64,000 nucleotides of DNA from Rachycentron canadum (GCA_038496675.1 CM076655.1:19892005-19956004), one strand, 5' to 3'; counted from the first letter of the stretch, positions 33,952-48,140 are shown. Program-made: numbers and translations. Notes: generated by a model not told the origin, from the sequence alone.

Positions 33952-35842
33952 TACAATCACAGATATTTCTGCTTGAATTTGATCAAAATAAAAAATAAAA
34001 ACTCGTGCCAACTTAAATTTCAAAACATCATTCAACTGTCAGGTTTATTTACTGCACGATGATGGCAACAATCTTAACTTCAAAAGATGAATATACATTT
34101 CAGCAGTGGATATTAAGGTGTGGTATAATGACTGTCATGAATGGACAAAACCTTTTGCAGGCTTTGCTTGACTTTAAAAGATTTTGCAACTACAGGATTA
34201 ACTTCTGTCCTTTTCCAACAGAAAGAATAGCAAACGTGCAGGTTATTTAAAGTGTCTTTGTGTGTTTAAAAGCAGCGGGTAAAGCGGGAGCTGTGGGTTA
34301 TGAGCTAAGATAAAGGGTGGTTCTGATCAGTGGTTTATTTTGGAAAAGCAGCAATGAGGCATCAGGTTGAATGAAAAATCACAGCAGGATATTATTTCTG
34401 ACACCAAGCAGCTTAAAAACCCCAAAGATCATCAGTAGTTATTCGGGATATTAAAGCCAAGTTTGTATCTGTAAGTTAGGTAAGATAAATTGTTTTTTAT
34501 TGTCCCAATTAGTTTTTCACACACCAAACAGTAATAGAAATATACAGACGTGCACCTTTTTGTATCCATACATATGCACACGTGTGTAGTATTTAGCAAG
34601 GAATTTATGTGGAGACAAAACTCCTATAGTCATATGTGAAGAATTAAAGGATATGTCCACAATCAAGGTCTTCATGCTACCTACAAAACACACAACTAGG
34701 CTCCTTACTTTGTCCCTATGTGCAGCGGTCAGGCAGCAGAGAAGACTGTGTGTCTGGGGGAGGTGGTTGAGGTTGAGGGTATTGGGGAGGGGGGCTTTGG
34801 CTCTGGACCAATGATGGTCCAGCGGTCTCAGCTAAAGGTCACATGGTGTGACCTCACACATTCTCACCCTCACCTAAGGCCCGAGAAGAAGTTCTCCATA
34901 ACAAGATGAGCATGAGCGTCCGTCTCAGCTGAACTCCGGCCCTCACCCGGCCCGGTCGCTTTGTTTCTGTGAAACGATGCAGGATAAAGTGCAGAATTTG
35001 CTTTTTCTCTGCTAAGACATACACATGTGTTCTGCACACTGCAAAATGAAAAATGTCTTTGGCCTCAGGCTTTGATTTAAATGTGTGCTTTGTGTGAAAA
35101 TATTGACTTGCTGGTGTTCACTCATGCCTCCATGCTTATGTATAGGCACACAAAGGCATGCATGCTTCCTTAACGCGTGTGCAGATCTACATGTATGCGA
35201 ACATGTACGTGTATGTGTGTGCTGGTTGCGTATCGGCTCCTCTCACAGTGGGGGCTTGGTGCTGTGTGAGGGCAGGCGGCTGGCCAGAGCGTGTGAAAGC
35301 AGATAACCAGGGCGAATTTTGTGACGCACACACTTCCTGCTCACTCCAGTTCTATTAAAGAAAAATGAAAACAAAACACACATCTGAGATGTTTTCTCTC
35401 CAAATCAATTTCTACACATTAAGCATGCTGAAAAGATCAGCAGCACGGCTCTCATGGGCCTTGAAATAGTGTGGAGGGGGAGGGAGGGGGGTGATCCATC
35501 AGGAGAGATTCATGAATTTATTTGATCGGAGAAACATACCCTTCTTCAACAAAACAGTATACCTGTAGATGTTATCTATGTTTCTCCATGTGAAAAGCAT
35601 TGTTTTAAGAGCATGTGCAGCAATATTTCAAGATATTATATTTGGCATCTTTAGTGTGACAAACTTAACCCTGAATGTCACTCAGCATAGACTCAGTCAG
35701 TGCTCTGGAGTGTAAATGTCAGAGGTATCTCTGAGCCATTTTGCTCCCTGAAGTAAATAACTGGACAAAATTAATACATACAAAAAAAAGGTAGTAGCAA
35801 AAAAACATCAGTCAGCCAGTTTGCTCTTGAAGCTCTCTGATT

Positions 35843-35871
35843 TGTGTGTGTGTGTGTGTGTATGTGTGTGT
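35843..35871 (+). repeat. (GT)n microsatellite
   Basis: GT tract with a single TATG interruption. Confidence 0.95.
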
Positions 35872-38215
35872 TCGGCAGGTTATTGCTTGCATGCTCAAAC
35901 TCCTCTGGATAAAAATGCCACTCAAGTGGTATTATTTAGAGTTAAGGTTCGACCTAGCCAACCGCAAGCAGAAACAGGAAGCCTATAATATGATGTGTGA
36001 TGACCGCATGGAACACATCCTTCATTTTTAATCAGATATCATCTACAAATAAAATCTGTTTATTAACTGTGGGAAATATTACTATGAGATGTGTAGAAAA
36101 TAAAAACCATACAAATCAAAAATAGGCAGACACACAGGCTACCTAAAGTCTTCCTCATGCCTCTTCATGTTAACCTGACAAGTCTAAAGCTGCTAACATT
36201 TTAACCTTATCTGAAGCATCGTGTTCAGACACCTTCAGTTTACACAGTCTGCCCCAGATGGCATCTCTCAGCACTGTTTTCTTTAGGCCTGTCATCTACT
36301 GTAACGTCTTAATTGACGTTTACCTCTGTTCGCCGCTGTCAGCCACCCGGAGTCTGTGTCTGACGAGCAGCCTGGCAGAGCGGTTTCCCAGGCTCCAACT
36401 TCAGATCGAAAATTACACCTGAGCACTCCTGTTTGTTCTAGTTTTTTTTTTTCTTCCCTTTTTCATTTTGTGTCGCACGATTTCTCCCTCACACGCAGAG
36501 TGAATTAGAAAATGCTGTGGAAATTGTCCAGCACCCGCCTTCATGCTCTCAGCAGTTCATGTGAGTTTAGTGGCCTGAATGAAATCCTCCCTGTCCATCC
36601 CATCTTGCCCTCACAGAAGCAAACAGTGGAAATATTTTCGACTGAATCTCAATGGTGCACTTAAAGACTTGACTTCATGGCAATAATCCTAATTTCCCTA
36701 TTAAATTAAAGATCAGATATCTCAGATTCCTTTATCTGCCTCCCAACAGCTTCCATGTCACATTGTGCAAAACATGCAAATAACATGGAAGCTAAAAAGC
36801 ACCACACTTGTAAGAGCCCCCCCCCCCCAAGGCTTGCAGAGTTCATGTCATACTCTATGCACTGATCTGACTCTCCAGCTGTACAAACATGGCAGCTTTG
36901 GGCATGAAATGCACAATATTTTGAAGAGGACCACTTAAAGAGAAGCTTTACATCATTTATCCCCCCCTAATGCCACGTTCAGTTCAAAGCTTGAAGTCAG
37001 AAATTCGTGTTTCCTAAATAAAACCTCAGTGCTTTCATGTGGCCCAGTTATGGGGAAGATAATCATGAGATTTAAATGATCATATAATGTAAAGCAGTTT
37101 CTCCAAATGTCTCATAAGATGTATTTGGTTTGCCCCAGCAGCAACTTTCCTTTAGAGAGTCTGTTTCAATGTTTACTGCTGAGGGGCGTAAATATGAGCT
37201 CATGCGCTGCTGAATTTTCAACTAAAACATGCACATTTGTGTACACTGTTGTGATCATGTGCACCGCATCTCAGAAACATCCAGCACAGTGCACTTCAGA
37301 CACAAAAGGGTGTTACAGCATTACATACTCAGTAGAAGGAACTTGAATTTTAACTTCCTGGTGTAAAAGCCTGGTCTTAACTAGTTACCTGATGAATTTA
37401 ACACTTCTATTTCTATTTCTAGTCTTCATCTGCAGTCCTAGACCATGTTTTGTAGTTAGATCTGCATTTGTCTTTCTAGGCATCAGAATACTTGTGCAAG
37501 TCTTTATTCTTCCCAATTACAGAAATCACTGAGGAAACTTTGAGAACTCATTTCTTTGTTAGGACAGAATAAATTTTTATCACTGAGTTGCAGTGCAGTC
37601 AACTTTTCTTTTTTGTTAAAAGAGAGAGTGAGAGGTCAGATTTAGTTGTTTAATTTAAAAATTGGCCAACAGCAATTCAAACCTGCTTTAAACACACACA
37701 TTTGCTCGACTGCACGTCAGGCAAGAAAGTGCCTGAACAATATGGTACAATACCATATAGTTCTATGGTACAATATATCAATATCCATGTTTGAAATTAT
37801 ACATGTTGTATTTAGGGAGAAAAATCAAACATTGCCTATTAATAAACAACTGACTGACACAGATAAATGATGTAATTCATTGTGTTTGTTACATTGCACA
37901 TGGCCTGAGAGCAATAAGCTTTTTGCCCCCCCACCTCCACAGCCTGCTGCTGTTGTTGCTGCCCGGGACCATCCTGCCAGCAGCAGCTTGTGGTTAGAGA
38001 CACCAGCCTGTAATTCGGCAACTTGTGCGTCCATCGACAGACTGTCATTGAGCAATACACAGAAGCTCTGCCCGCTCAGTCGCCCAGAGTTACTCTGGTG
38101 CTGGCTCAATTGTAAAATGTTTACTCCTCATAAAAAAAATATTCATTTGGCTTGTTTCCTTATTCAAGCCAGATGTTGGAAGTTGCAGTTTTCCCTGGTG
38201 TGAGTTAAGAGCCAT

Positions 38216-38251
38216 TGTGTGTGTGTGTGTGTGTGTGTTTTTTTTTTTTTT
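38216..38251 (+). repeat. (TG)n(T)n microsatellite
   Basis: About 11 TG units followed directly by a T run. Confidence 0.95.
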
Positions 38252-39318
38252 AAGTTGAATTTCTGGCGTTCACTTTCCATCTCTAATGGTTCTCCACAGT
38301 TTTATTCATCTGTTGATGAGCAGCTGTTTGAAACAACTGTTGTATACAGACAGAAATGTGTGTGTCAACGTTGTTTAAGGTAATAACATAAATATTGACA
38401 GTTTCCTTCATTTTACCAGTGTTCTTGTTGACTTATTCTCTTCTTTGCACATTTATGTGTTGCTATTTCCCCACATTTTCCATTTGCTCTGTTATTTCAA
38501 ATCCATATTATGTTATTGTTTTATTACAATCTCTGGCATATTATTACATTATCATGTCATTATTATTGTATTAGTCAAACCTTTTAATACGTGGACTAAA
38601 ATTAACATTGGGGGCCAATTTCAATCATTCATAGGTTCAATGTGTAATTCAAAAAGGTAACAAAAAAAAAAAAAAACAAATTCTATTACCCTGGAGCAAT
38701 AATCGTAAGAATATTATTGTTATTATTATTATTATGAAACATTAATAAAAAAGTGTCAGGAAATGTCTCCAGATGTTGGGAAATAGATGGGATATGTATT
38801 TTACTTGAAGTTAAATAAGAATATGAATGCCACTGTGTGATAAATGGGAAGTTGACTTAGCATTAAGTCTAGAAACCAGTAGAAACAACCTAGTTATGTC
38901 AGGAAAAAAAAAAAAAAAAAAAAAAAAACACCTAAGCGACCATAAAAGGTGACAAATGAACTATTAATCCCTATCTTCTTTGTTTGATTCCTTGAAAAGC
39001 TGAAGCGTATTGTTGGGTTTTTACATAGGGTGGGAGGTGTGAGAGGTTTAACCACCTCTTGAAAAGCAGCGAATTCCTGGAGTCGCCTCTGGTTGACGGG
39101 TGATCTCAGAGGGGAGATGTCCAACAACAAAATATATTGATGGTAAATGATCAAGATTCAGAGGTGCTGGTGCAAATAAGTGTGTTAAGAAAAAATGTCA
39201 GACTATTTTGTTTGAGTCTGAATATCTACATAATAATATACTGCTATTTGATTTAAGCTGCACAGGAGGGTGGATCACTCTGGCAGTGATCGCGGCTCAT
39301 ATAACCACACACACACTG

Positions 39319-39321
<3 letters not shown>

Positions 39322-39369
<48 letters not shown>
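39322..39369 (+). repeat. (GA)n microsatellite, left side of gap
   Basis: About 24 GA units, directly followed by Tn5 mosaic-end sequence. The repeat resumes on the other side of the N run at 39757-39826, so the gap lies within one long GA microsatellite. Confidence 0.95.
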
Positions 39370-39371
<2 letters not shown>

Positions 39372-39442
39372 GTCTCTTATACACATCTTAGGAAGACAAG
39401 CACTGACGACATGATCACCAAGGATCGCCATAGTCCATGCTA
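39370..39442. other. Sequencing adapter contamination (Tn5 mosaic end plus linked-read adapter)
   Basis: Positions 39370-39388 read CTGTCTCTTATACACATCT, the exact 19-bp Tn5 transposase mosaic end. The following bases up to the gap (starting TAGGAAGACAAGCACTGACG) match my memory of the stLFR linked-read adapter. This is library construct carried into the contig end and not organism DNA. Open frames crossing it should be ignored. Confidence 0.95.
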
Positions 39443-39756
39443 NNNNNNNNNNNNNNNNNNNNNNNNNNNNNNNNNNNNNNNNNNNNNNNNNNNNNNNNNN
39501 NNNNNNNNNNNNNNNNNNNNNNNNNNNNNNNNNNNNNNNNNNNNNNNNNNNNNNNNNNNNNNNNNNNNNNNNNNNNNNNNNNNNNNNNNNNNNNNNNNNN
39601 NNNNNNNNNNNNNNNNNNNNNNNNNNNNNNNNNNNNNNNNNNNNNNNNNNNNNNNNNNNNNNNNNNNNNNNNNNNNNNNNNNNNNNNNNNNNNNNNNNNN
39701 NNNNNNNNNNNNNNNNNNNNNNNNNNNNNNNNNNNNNNNNNNNNNNNNNNNNNNNN
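39443..39756. other. Assembly gap (314 N)
   Basis: A run of 314 N bounded by adapter on the left and by the continuing GA repeat on the right. The true gap content is probably GA repeat of unknown length. Confidence 0.99.

Positions 39757-39826
<70 letters not shown>
39757..39826 (+). repeat. (GA)n microsatellite, right side of gap
   Basis: About 35 GA units continuing the array interrupted by the gap at 39443-39756. Confidence 0.95.
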
Positions 39827-39829
<3 letters not shown>

Positions 39830-40959
39830 GAAGGAGGGTCGGGCTCTAATATTAAACCATTTTCATGATTGTTTTTCCTGCTGTCAAATAAGATGACAAA
39901 TAACCTCCATAAATGACCTTTCTGGATGGACAGCAATGAAATGTGAAATAAACAATGAACTAGTAGGGAAAAGGGGAGCGTGTGTGTGTGTGTTGGGGGG
40001 GCCGGAGGGGGACGACACTCCACCTGGTGTACCTGGTGACTCCACTCATCCCACCTCTCCCAGCCTACAGCATTTCCAACCCAGCAAGAACAGACGGTGT
40101 GGAAAGCGACTTATTGGATTCGATCCCACCCAGCAGTGACTTATACGCTCAACCTATATGTCACAGATGGTAGGATTTCACTGTGGTTGATATAGGAAAT
40201 CCACTAAGGAGTATTGATCTTTCTGAGATCTGCTCTCTCTGCCTGATCTCCACAGGATCTGGACATATGCAGACACCCGGAGGGAAGCAGAGCTGCTGGA
40301 ATCTCACTCTACCTCTAATAGTCAACATGGAGGTAATAACATGCAACAATATGAAAGTTTTTACATTTGTTGTTCCAAACAGCCTCCTCGATAAATCACG
40401 TTAAAGTGGAGGAAGTGATGCACATTGCGCTTTCAAATGAAACTGAAGAAGAAGAAGTGGGCCGTTAGCTGTAGCACTAGCAACCACGTCGGAGGAGAAT
40501 AAAGAAAAGAGGACTGCCAAGTTGCACTGTAGCAGCAGACAATACTGACTCACTGTTTGCTTGCCAACTGATCTCTTACGTAGATTAAGTTCAAAACCAC
40601 AACAGTAATAATCAGTTTGCGTCAAAGATGTCTCCAAAATGAAAAACAATAAGCTTGCAGATTACTCCTTGAAGATACAGTCACACATGACTGAAGTGGG
40701 ACTTTCTTTGCCAAGAGCCATCGACAACAGTCATTCTGCCAAATGACAAAACATCACCTGTTACACATCAAAGCTTGCATGCAGATTTTGAGCATTTCCC
40801 GCATGCAGTTATTAACATCTGTTATTGATGCAGAATTGATGGCTATTGGAAATTTTAAATAAATAAATCTGAGCTTTGTCTTTTGTTACCATGAGTTTTT
40901 GCTGGGTATCTGCCGAGGCATAGCTAAGAATTATATTAGATAATTAGAATTATATTAAA

Positions 40960-40994
40960 GATTATATTTATGGGATAATCCCATAAATATAATC
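40960..40994. repeat. Perfect 35-bp palindrome
   Basis: The arm ATTATATTTATGGGAT (40961-40976) and its exact reverse complement ATCCCATAAATATAAT (40978-40993) flank a single A. One further pairing base on each side (G40960 with C40994) makes 17-bp arms. The sequence just to the left repeats the word GAATTATATTA. Confidence 0.9.
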
Positions 40995-41727
40995 CAGTAC
41001 TATAACAGACAACTTCTGTCCCTGTTACAGATACAGCAGCAGATTGAATATTACCGTGAGTGAGTGGGAAACACTCGGCCATGACGATAATGATCACGAC
41101 TTGTCTAAAAAAAAAAACAACCTCCGTCTTGCACATTTTGTTGACAAACAGGCCCTGATCCAAGAGACAACTGACCTGATGGTGAGCCAGATCTCAGATT
41201 TCTGATTTTTATTTATTTGTTTTAATTTATTTATATTTTTAGACAAAATCATGAAATTGTTCCATGTTAACATTCCATGTTACCAGACAAAACAATTTAG
41301 CTGTTTAGCTTTAGGTGCAGCTTTGCACCTTCCTCCTGCCCTTTATCTGAAGCCCAGCACAGCACCGACACTTCAAAAACAACATATTTTGCCATAGCTT
41401 TCCCTTTGATTTCCTGGACTGTTAGCCAGTGATTTGCTGTTAAATTGCACAAGCAGGTTGACTGAACAAGTGCATGAAGACCACTAGGCCCCCCCACACC
41501 CCTCTCTCTCTCCCTGTGTCTCTCAGACAGTTTTAATCTCTGCTAAGACAGTCACGTCCAGCTTTGTCGTCTGCCGTGTAAACTCTGGTGGAAAGCGACC
41601 TGCCGCCTGTGCCTCCAGTCTCCACACCTCTCCTTCATTACCACGCTCGGTGGGAGAGCCAGAGCACACGGTGTGGTAATCCCCGCTGGAAGGTGTCACC
41701 ATATACTGTCATTAATGATACAGAAGC

Positions 41728-41728
<1 letters not shown>

Positions 41729-41761
<33 letters not shown>
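41729..41761 (+). repeat. (CA)n(TA)n microsatellite
   Basis: About ten CA units run into about six TA units. Confidence 0.95.
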
Positions 41762-42727
41762 GGATTGGCTGAGAGATGAATGGTTAAAGCAGCAGCATCT
41801 TGTAGATTACAGCTAAAGGTTTATCTCTCTCTGCAGGAGATGTTATAGTGGTTCATATTATCCTCTGTAGTAAGTTATAGGCATGGATTACTCTTATTTG
41901 TTGTTAATGTCATACAGTATGTGTTATTGTGCTCTTAGGTTTAATACAGTTTGCTTTGATCTGTGTAATATCTGCAAACATGTTTCTTCAGAAGGACACT
42001 CTCCTTCACATACGTTTGTATATTGTCTCCTAAAACAGTGATTCCCAAACTCATCTGGTGATCACCTAAAACAAAGCAGATTGTATAAGTCTGAACCAAA
42101 GAATGACTCATCCTTCTCATATTTTTTGATTTGAATTATTTGTAGGTGTCAGAAGAAGTAAAATCAAGAAATTCACAAGGTTAAAATAAAAAAAAATAAA
42201 AAAAAAGTCTTGTTTCTCTGCTTTGTTAAACTCAGGAGTCCAATAAGATTGTTAGAGTGCAATAAGATTTTGACCAGGCCGATAATAATAATAGTAGGAT
42301 TATTTATTATAATTAATGGGTGACAGAGGGATCTGTGTGGCGTTCATCAACATTTTCTGTGTTGGGCCAGTATAATAAAAGTCAAATATAATGTAAAATG
42401 ACAGTGAAGTTTATGATGATATTATAGAGACAGACAAATTAGTTTTTTTATTTAAAATATTACATTTCTTTATTTTATATTTTGAGGTTGTGCACATTGT
42501 TACACAATTCACAATTGCTGTTTTGTGCCATTTTGTCAATAAAAACATTTCTAATTCATTTACCATCAGCTCAAGGTTTTGTTGTGTAACCATTTGTCCA
42601 AAGTGCTATGAGATAACCTAAATGACAAATGATAGTCACCGCCAATGTTTTATTCTTTGTGATAGGTCAGTGAACGCACCAATTCAGGCTCTCTATCATC
42701 CACTCTTGTTTATTTGACAGACCATGG

Positions 42728-42746
42728 TGGCCAGCAGAGGGCGCCA
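42728..42746 (+). promoter_or_regulatory. CTCF-type motif 1
   Basis: TGGCCAGCAGAGGGCGCCA agrees closely with the vertebrate CTCF core (TGGCCACCAGGGGGCGCTA), differing at three positions, each of them tolerated. Motif match seen directly; occupancy is not known. Confidence 0.65.
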
Positions 42747-43644
42747 AAGATAATTCAATGTATTAAAAAATATATATCACCTTGGAATTTGTATTTTTAA
42801 TTACTATATTTCAACAACTGCATAGTTTTGGAAAATAACTCTAAAAGCTTAGTCCAGTCGACTCACTGTTTACCAAATGATGATTTTTATATCTGCATGG
42901 TATATATGTATATATATGATGTACCTGTAAAGTTTAGTTATCATTTATGCCATAAATAATCTTCTGTAATTAAATATTCCTAAAATATTTCATGACAGCT
43001 TTCAGATTCATATTATTACACATAATTAATCAAATAATTTAAATATATTTATCATTAGCTTCCTTTGTTTTTTTATTGTTAGGGTATTTAGTGACATCGT
43101 GCTAATTTAAACATTCATCTTACAGATCTACAAGGTCAAAAAACACAATCAACAAAAAATAAAGTCAAGCAGAAAAAAAAAGGATAGAAGAGGGAAAAAA
43201 AGGAAGGAAAAAAAACTGCCGGCCCTACTGTGCTGCTGACGTGACACCAGCACTGTATTCTCCTCAATTTATGAGGTATCATGGCAGGTAATGAAGCGGA
43301 AAGGTCAGGGGGAATTTGTTTTTATCTGCTCTAAACCAATAGGTCAGATTTCCACTTTCCACACCACAACTCTGTGACTGCAGCTGGTGCCCTTTTGGTT
43401 AAAACAATACATTCACCTTGGCCACTCATACATCATATCACCAATTCTCCATCTTATTGCCAATGTCACACAGAGTGCTGGGAGATATTATAGAATAGAT
43501 TTACTGCAAGGGCTGGTCCGCAGCCTCAGATATGATATAAAGGGCGTGTAATGTAAGTCATACATTATGAATCCAATTTGTTTGGGTGAGATCAGGTATT
43601 TTTGAGTGCAAAATAGATCTGCTGGGCTGAATGACGCCCTGAGA

Positions 43645-43660
43645 CCACTAGATGGCAGTA
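43645..43660 (+). promoter_or_regulatory. CTCF-type motif 2
   Basis: CCACTAGATGGCAGTA fits the CTCF core form CCAC(C/T)AG(A/G)(G/T)GGCA. Same orientation as the sites at 42728 and 49062. Confidence 0.6.
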
Positions 43661-43699
43661 TGCTGGTGAATATGGCTCAGATTAACCCACTGAGGCAAG

Positions 43700-46600
43700 T
43701 TTCAATGCGTTTCCCAGAAATACACCAAATACACTAAATACTAAACTGAACAACAATATAAAACACAACAGTTCTGTTCTTGTTCCCATTTTTTGCAATA
43801 AAAGAAATTTTTCTACAGAGAGTTAATTTCATTTTATTTAAACTAACTCTGTTAGTTAACTCATCCATTTGACAGATAAGGCATATCCAGATGCTGATGA
43901 CAAGGCACGACTGGCACCCTCAAAGCTGTTAACCATGAAATTAGCAGTATGTGTGGTATTAATGGTTAGTTAGGGCCATCTTAAAAACATTTCTGAGAAT
44001 GTGACAGTACATCCTGGATCTGAGTGTATGACAACGTGATGCACTTCCTGCTAATCTGCAGCAACTTCAGAGCCATTGAAGAGGAGTGGGCCTAGACTCC
44101 ACAGACTACAACCAAAAAAATCCACATGTAGCCCATGTCATGTGAAACAGGTAGTTCATTGTCCAATAAATGTCAAAATAACAAAATTGCACATTTTAGA
44201 GTGGTCTTTGTTTTGTATTACTCAACTAATTTTGCACTTTTGTACAGTATAATAATTTTACTGCGTTGTAGGCATTGGGGGGAATCTGCACATACACCTC
44301 CCTCAACTACAACCTAATCTGTCATGGTGAGAGCACCTCAGTACATCCAGATGGCCTCTGAAAAGTTAAACTTGTTTCAGGACAGATGTGTTTTTGCCTC
44401 AAGAACATGCTGCGTTTGCTTGCACAGCAAGTAAAACAGCAGGAGCAGTGTGTTTTTGTAGTTAGGAAGTGCTGAATCTACAGAAGGCACAGGTTGGGTT
44501 GTGAGCACGGGTATGTCATATTGATGTATGATGCTACATGGGTAGGAGTCATGGGAAGACAGTTTTCGTCCCTTAGTGGAAAACATTAACAAGTAACATT
44601 AAAACAACATTCAAACATCAGCAGTTTACAGCAGAATATACAGCACAGTTAAAGGCCATTTCACGGTCACAGGTTATCTTGTGAGATCACAGTTACCTGG
44701 TTGTCTCCCTGATCTAAAGTGGCAGTGATGGCCTATGTTCTGTGATCCTACTATACTAAAACCAAACCTTTTTCAGCAATACTGAAAACCTGTCGGGTTT
44801 CAAACATCATTGTAGTCAGCTGAAGCTCAAGACATCTGGGTGTTTTTATTCATGTTGTGATTTTTTATATATTTGGACAAAGAGACAGAACAAGTCATCA
44901 CTTAAAACAGTGACTAATGTCTAACGTCTTGGTGGATGTAAGACATGATTTTGTGTAGGTCACGGCTAATCAATCAGAATTATAATCAGAGCCTAAACGC
45001 TCATTAAGCAGACACGAAGATAGAATATTTTGAAGTGAAACTATTAGATAACAGACTCCAGTTAACTTTTCAAGTGAATCAATAAGAGCAAAGACAGGAT
45101 TCTGACATGATTAAAACTCATTCACGTGCTCTGTCATCTACCTCTGACAGCCAACAAATCCAAGACCTACTTATCAAGGAACATAGCACATAATCAGCAC
45201 ATACACAGGTATCAGGAAATCATATCATCCATTAATTATGTTCAGTGTAAGGCCCCCCAATGGCCATTTTTCATCAATTTATGTTAATATTTCAGAATTC
45301 AAATTCACATAAAAAAAGAAACAAAGTTAAAATAATACATCCTACAGAGTTTTCCTATTTAAATTCAAAAACATTTAGAATAGCACCAACTGAGATATAT
45401 ACAAAGGGAAAGTACCATGAGGGAAATAAATGAAACGAGGCAGTCGTAGGTCAAGATGAATCCAAGGGTGCATGCAGATAAAAGTTCAGTGAGGTGATGA
45501 GTCAATTAAATATAATTCCATTAGAGCATAAACTAATAGTACTTCTAGTATAATAATGCACCAACATGTCATCTAGATTTGGACAATTATCCACAGGCAA
45601 ACAACCGCATAGACCCAAAAAGGCAAGATATACTCTCAGAAGGTATAGTAGTCCTTTAGCAATGCATTCAACTCTTCTTGACCATTTATTGGATGATTTG
45701 TGGCAAAAAAGTATTTGCCACCTATCACAAAAATAAACATAAGGATATATGGTCTGTGTGATTCTACCTCCAGCAGAATGAAAACAAACGGGAGTTTAAC
45801 GGCGTGAAGAAACCCTCAGAGCATTCGTGAACATCTGTCAGGCTCCAAGTCTCACATGGAGGAGAAAAACTGTGATTTCTCACTTTCTGCTGCTCTGCCT
45901 GTGTTTTATTTCATCTATCTGTCTCACTGCTTCACTCACTTAACATCCATAGGCCCTGTTATTAAAAAAAATATATGCTTGATTCAGTTTTTTTCTAAAA
46001 AACAAAATAGTGACAGATATAATGTACATATACATACACATGAAATAATCTTTGGAAGAACTAGATTTCAAACCACTATTGCTCTGTTTGCAAAGTCCTA
46101 ACAAAAACACATATAGAATTAATAATATTTTTGGCATCAAAGTTCAGTTTTGACTGTGGAAACAGTAGCTTGCCAAATTGCATGCAAGACTGAAGTCTCT
46201 ACAGATACAGACCAGGTGATGTGGTTGAGAGCTCCAGTTAATGGACCTTCAGGTCATATTATTCAGTCATTTTATGATTTTTAACAACTTTTTTTTTTTT
46301 TTTAAAACACACTGTTAAATGATGGATGGATTATTAGATTTAAAGAATGAATGTATTAACACCTCTATGGGACTAGAGTGACTTTATTTATAATGATTGG
46401 AGTATTAAAGTAGAGATTAAAGTAAGAAAAAGAAAATACATTAATAAAACTGGAGCCAAGTGACAATTTCAATTTTCAATTTCAATTTGTTTCAGTACTA
46501 AACTAATGCATATTTTTTTTATTATTTTAAAGAACAATAAGAGACATTTCTTATCTAATCATGAAGTCGTGGAACATTTAATATCTGCCTCATCTGCCTC

Positions 46601-48140
46601 CCTGTTCTTGAAATCTCAGCACTTACTCCGATGACTTCCACACACACACTCCCTCCCATATTTCACGAGTGACTTCCGACTACAAAAGGACACAATTCAT
46701 GTGCACAACTTTCTGTTGTCCAGCTCCACTGAGCTACGCTCCAGATGCCTATGACAAGGCTGCCAAACTTCTTCCCTGTGGGCGAACCAACTTACACAGG
46801 TGCACTCACTAACTCACAAAACACGGCAGACACACAGGTAAGTGCGCACATAGACACACATGCATTCACACAGCCCCTATGCGCTTCCTCAACAGCACTT
46901 GAGATTTATTTGATGTGGAGAGAGCGAATTGGGATGATGAAATCCCAGATGATGGTGTAGTACACCGGGCTTCAGCAGCAGATGCTCCACTGGGAGACTT
47001 TAAGATGATATGTTTAGACAGACAGGTGAAAGGTCACACACCCCCAGTTCTACAGCTGAATCACACTCAGGAGACCCGTGGGAAACTAATGATGCAATGA
47101 TGAAATCCAAAAGCTGGATATTTTAGGAAGCATAATTAGGTAACAAGTGAGGAAAAAAAGAACAAGAGTGAAAAGGTGGTAGAAAATAAGTGCAGCTCAG
47201 TCAGCTGGCTCAGGTGGAACAGATTTATTTATGTGAATACAGAGCTGATATCTGGCATCAAGCCTCATCACTCCATGCAATCCTTATCCAACATTGCACA
47301 GAAGAAACTAGGTTATACACACAGAGTGTCCAGCACCAGCCATTATGTGGAATCATATCATTTCTGAGCCAATGCCAAATATGGCTGTGTGGTCAGTCCC
47401 CAACAAAGCATCTTCAAACATTGCAGGGAATGAACTATGAGCTGAGATAAATAAATATGAGCCACATGAAATTCAGCGAGAAACAAGAACGTGTCAGCAA
47501 AACAGCAAATAGTCATTCGCTTCACGTATTACCTATAGGAGACAATCTAGAAAATGTTATGTAGCTCTGACCATCAGCAGATGACCATAAATATAGTTAT
47601 AAACATGATGTTGTAATGTTGCAGCAGCATAAACCTCCACACAGGAGCTGAGCAAACTGATGCATAACTACATTATATTATTCCAACTCTCAGTTAAATA
47701 TTAAGCGTGTAGACAACATCAACAGTGAAGACGTATCATGTATGCGCCACGATAGGTCTCCATGAATTGCCAATGGGCTTTGTCCAAGAAGATGACATTA
47801 GTATTTACGCAAAGCTAAAATAAGATGCATTATCTTCTACCGAGGCCTAGTTTGCAGTGGGCGGATAGAAAACAACTGGAATATTCAAGGATACGAGGAA
47901 AGGAAACAATAACAAACATGACACTAAAAGCATCAGCCACTATGTAAAACAACAGCATTAAAGCATCCACCACATAACTACCAAACAGGTAAATGAGCTC
48001 AGCCACAACAACAAAGCCAACATTATTAATACTAAAAGAAAGCTGGCTCCAGCAGATAGCAACAGCAGCACCTGAGCAGAGACACACAGCTGTATGAACC
48101 TGCGTGGGGTCAGCTTCCCACAACATGGACGCAAACAGAG
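43700..48140. other. Intergenic or intronic DNA, no gene recognised
   Basis: AT-rich sequence without recognised exons. A degenerate CAATTT tandem lies at 46467-46491. If the minus-strand candidate exon at 48156-48264 is real, part of this interval would be its first intron, but I could not identify a downstream exon. Confidence 0.45.

Larger units (their letters stand above)
33190..39320. other. Intergenic DNA, no gene recognised
   Basis: AT-rich DNA with a poly-A run (33652-33670), CA and GT microsatellites (33920-33951, 35843-35871, 38216-38238), a C run (36817-36828), an A run (38904-38928) and a GA repeat leading into the gap. No exon with splice sites plus coding composition was found. 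Confidence 0.5.
39830..42720. other. Intergenic DNA, no gene recognised
   Basis: No gene recognised. The interval holds a perfect palindrome at 40960-40994, a CA/TA compound microsatellite at 41729-41761, and otherwise AT-rich sequence. Confidence 0.5.

Noticed and set aside
39270..40023. Open frames of 140-208 codons across the first gap
   Set aside because: They consist of GA-repeat (Arg-Glu or Leu-Ser) translations, adapter sequence and N.
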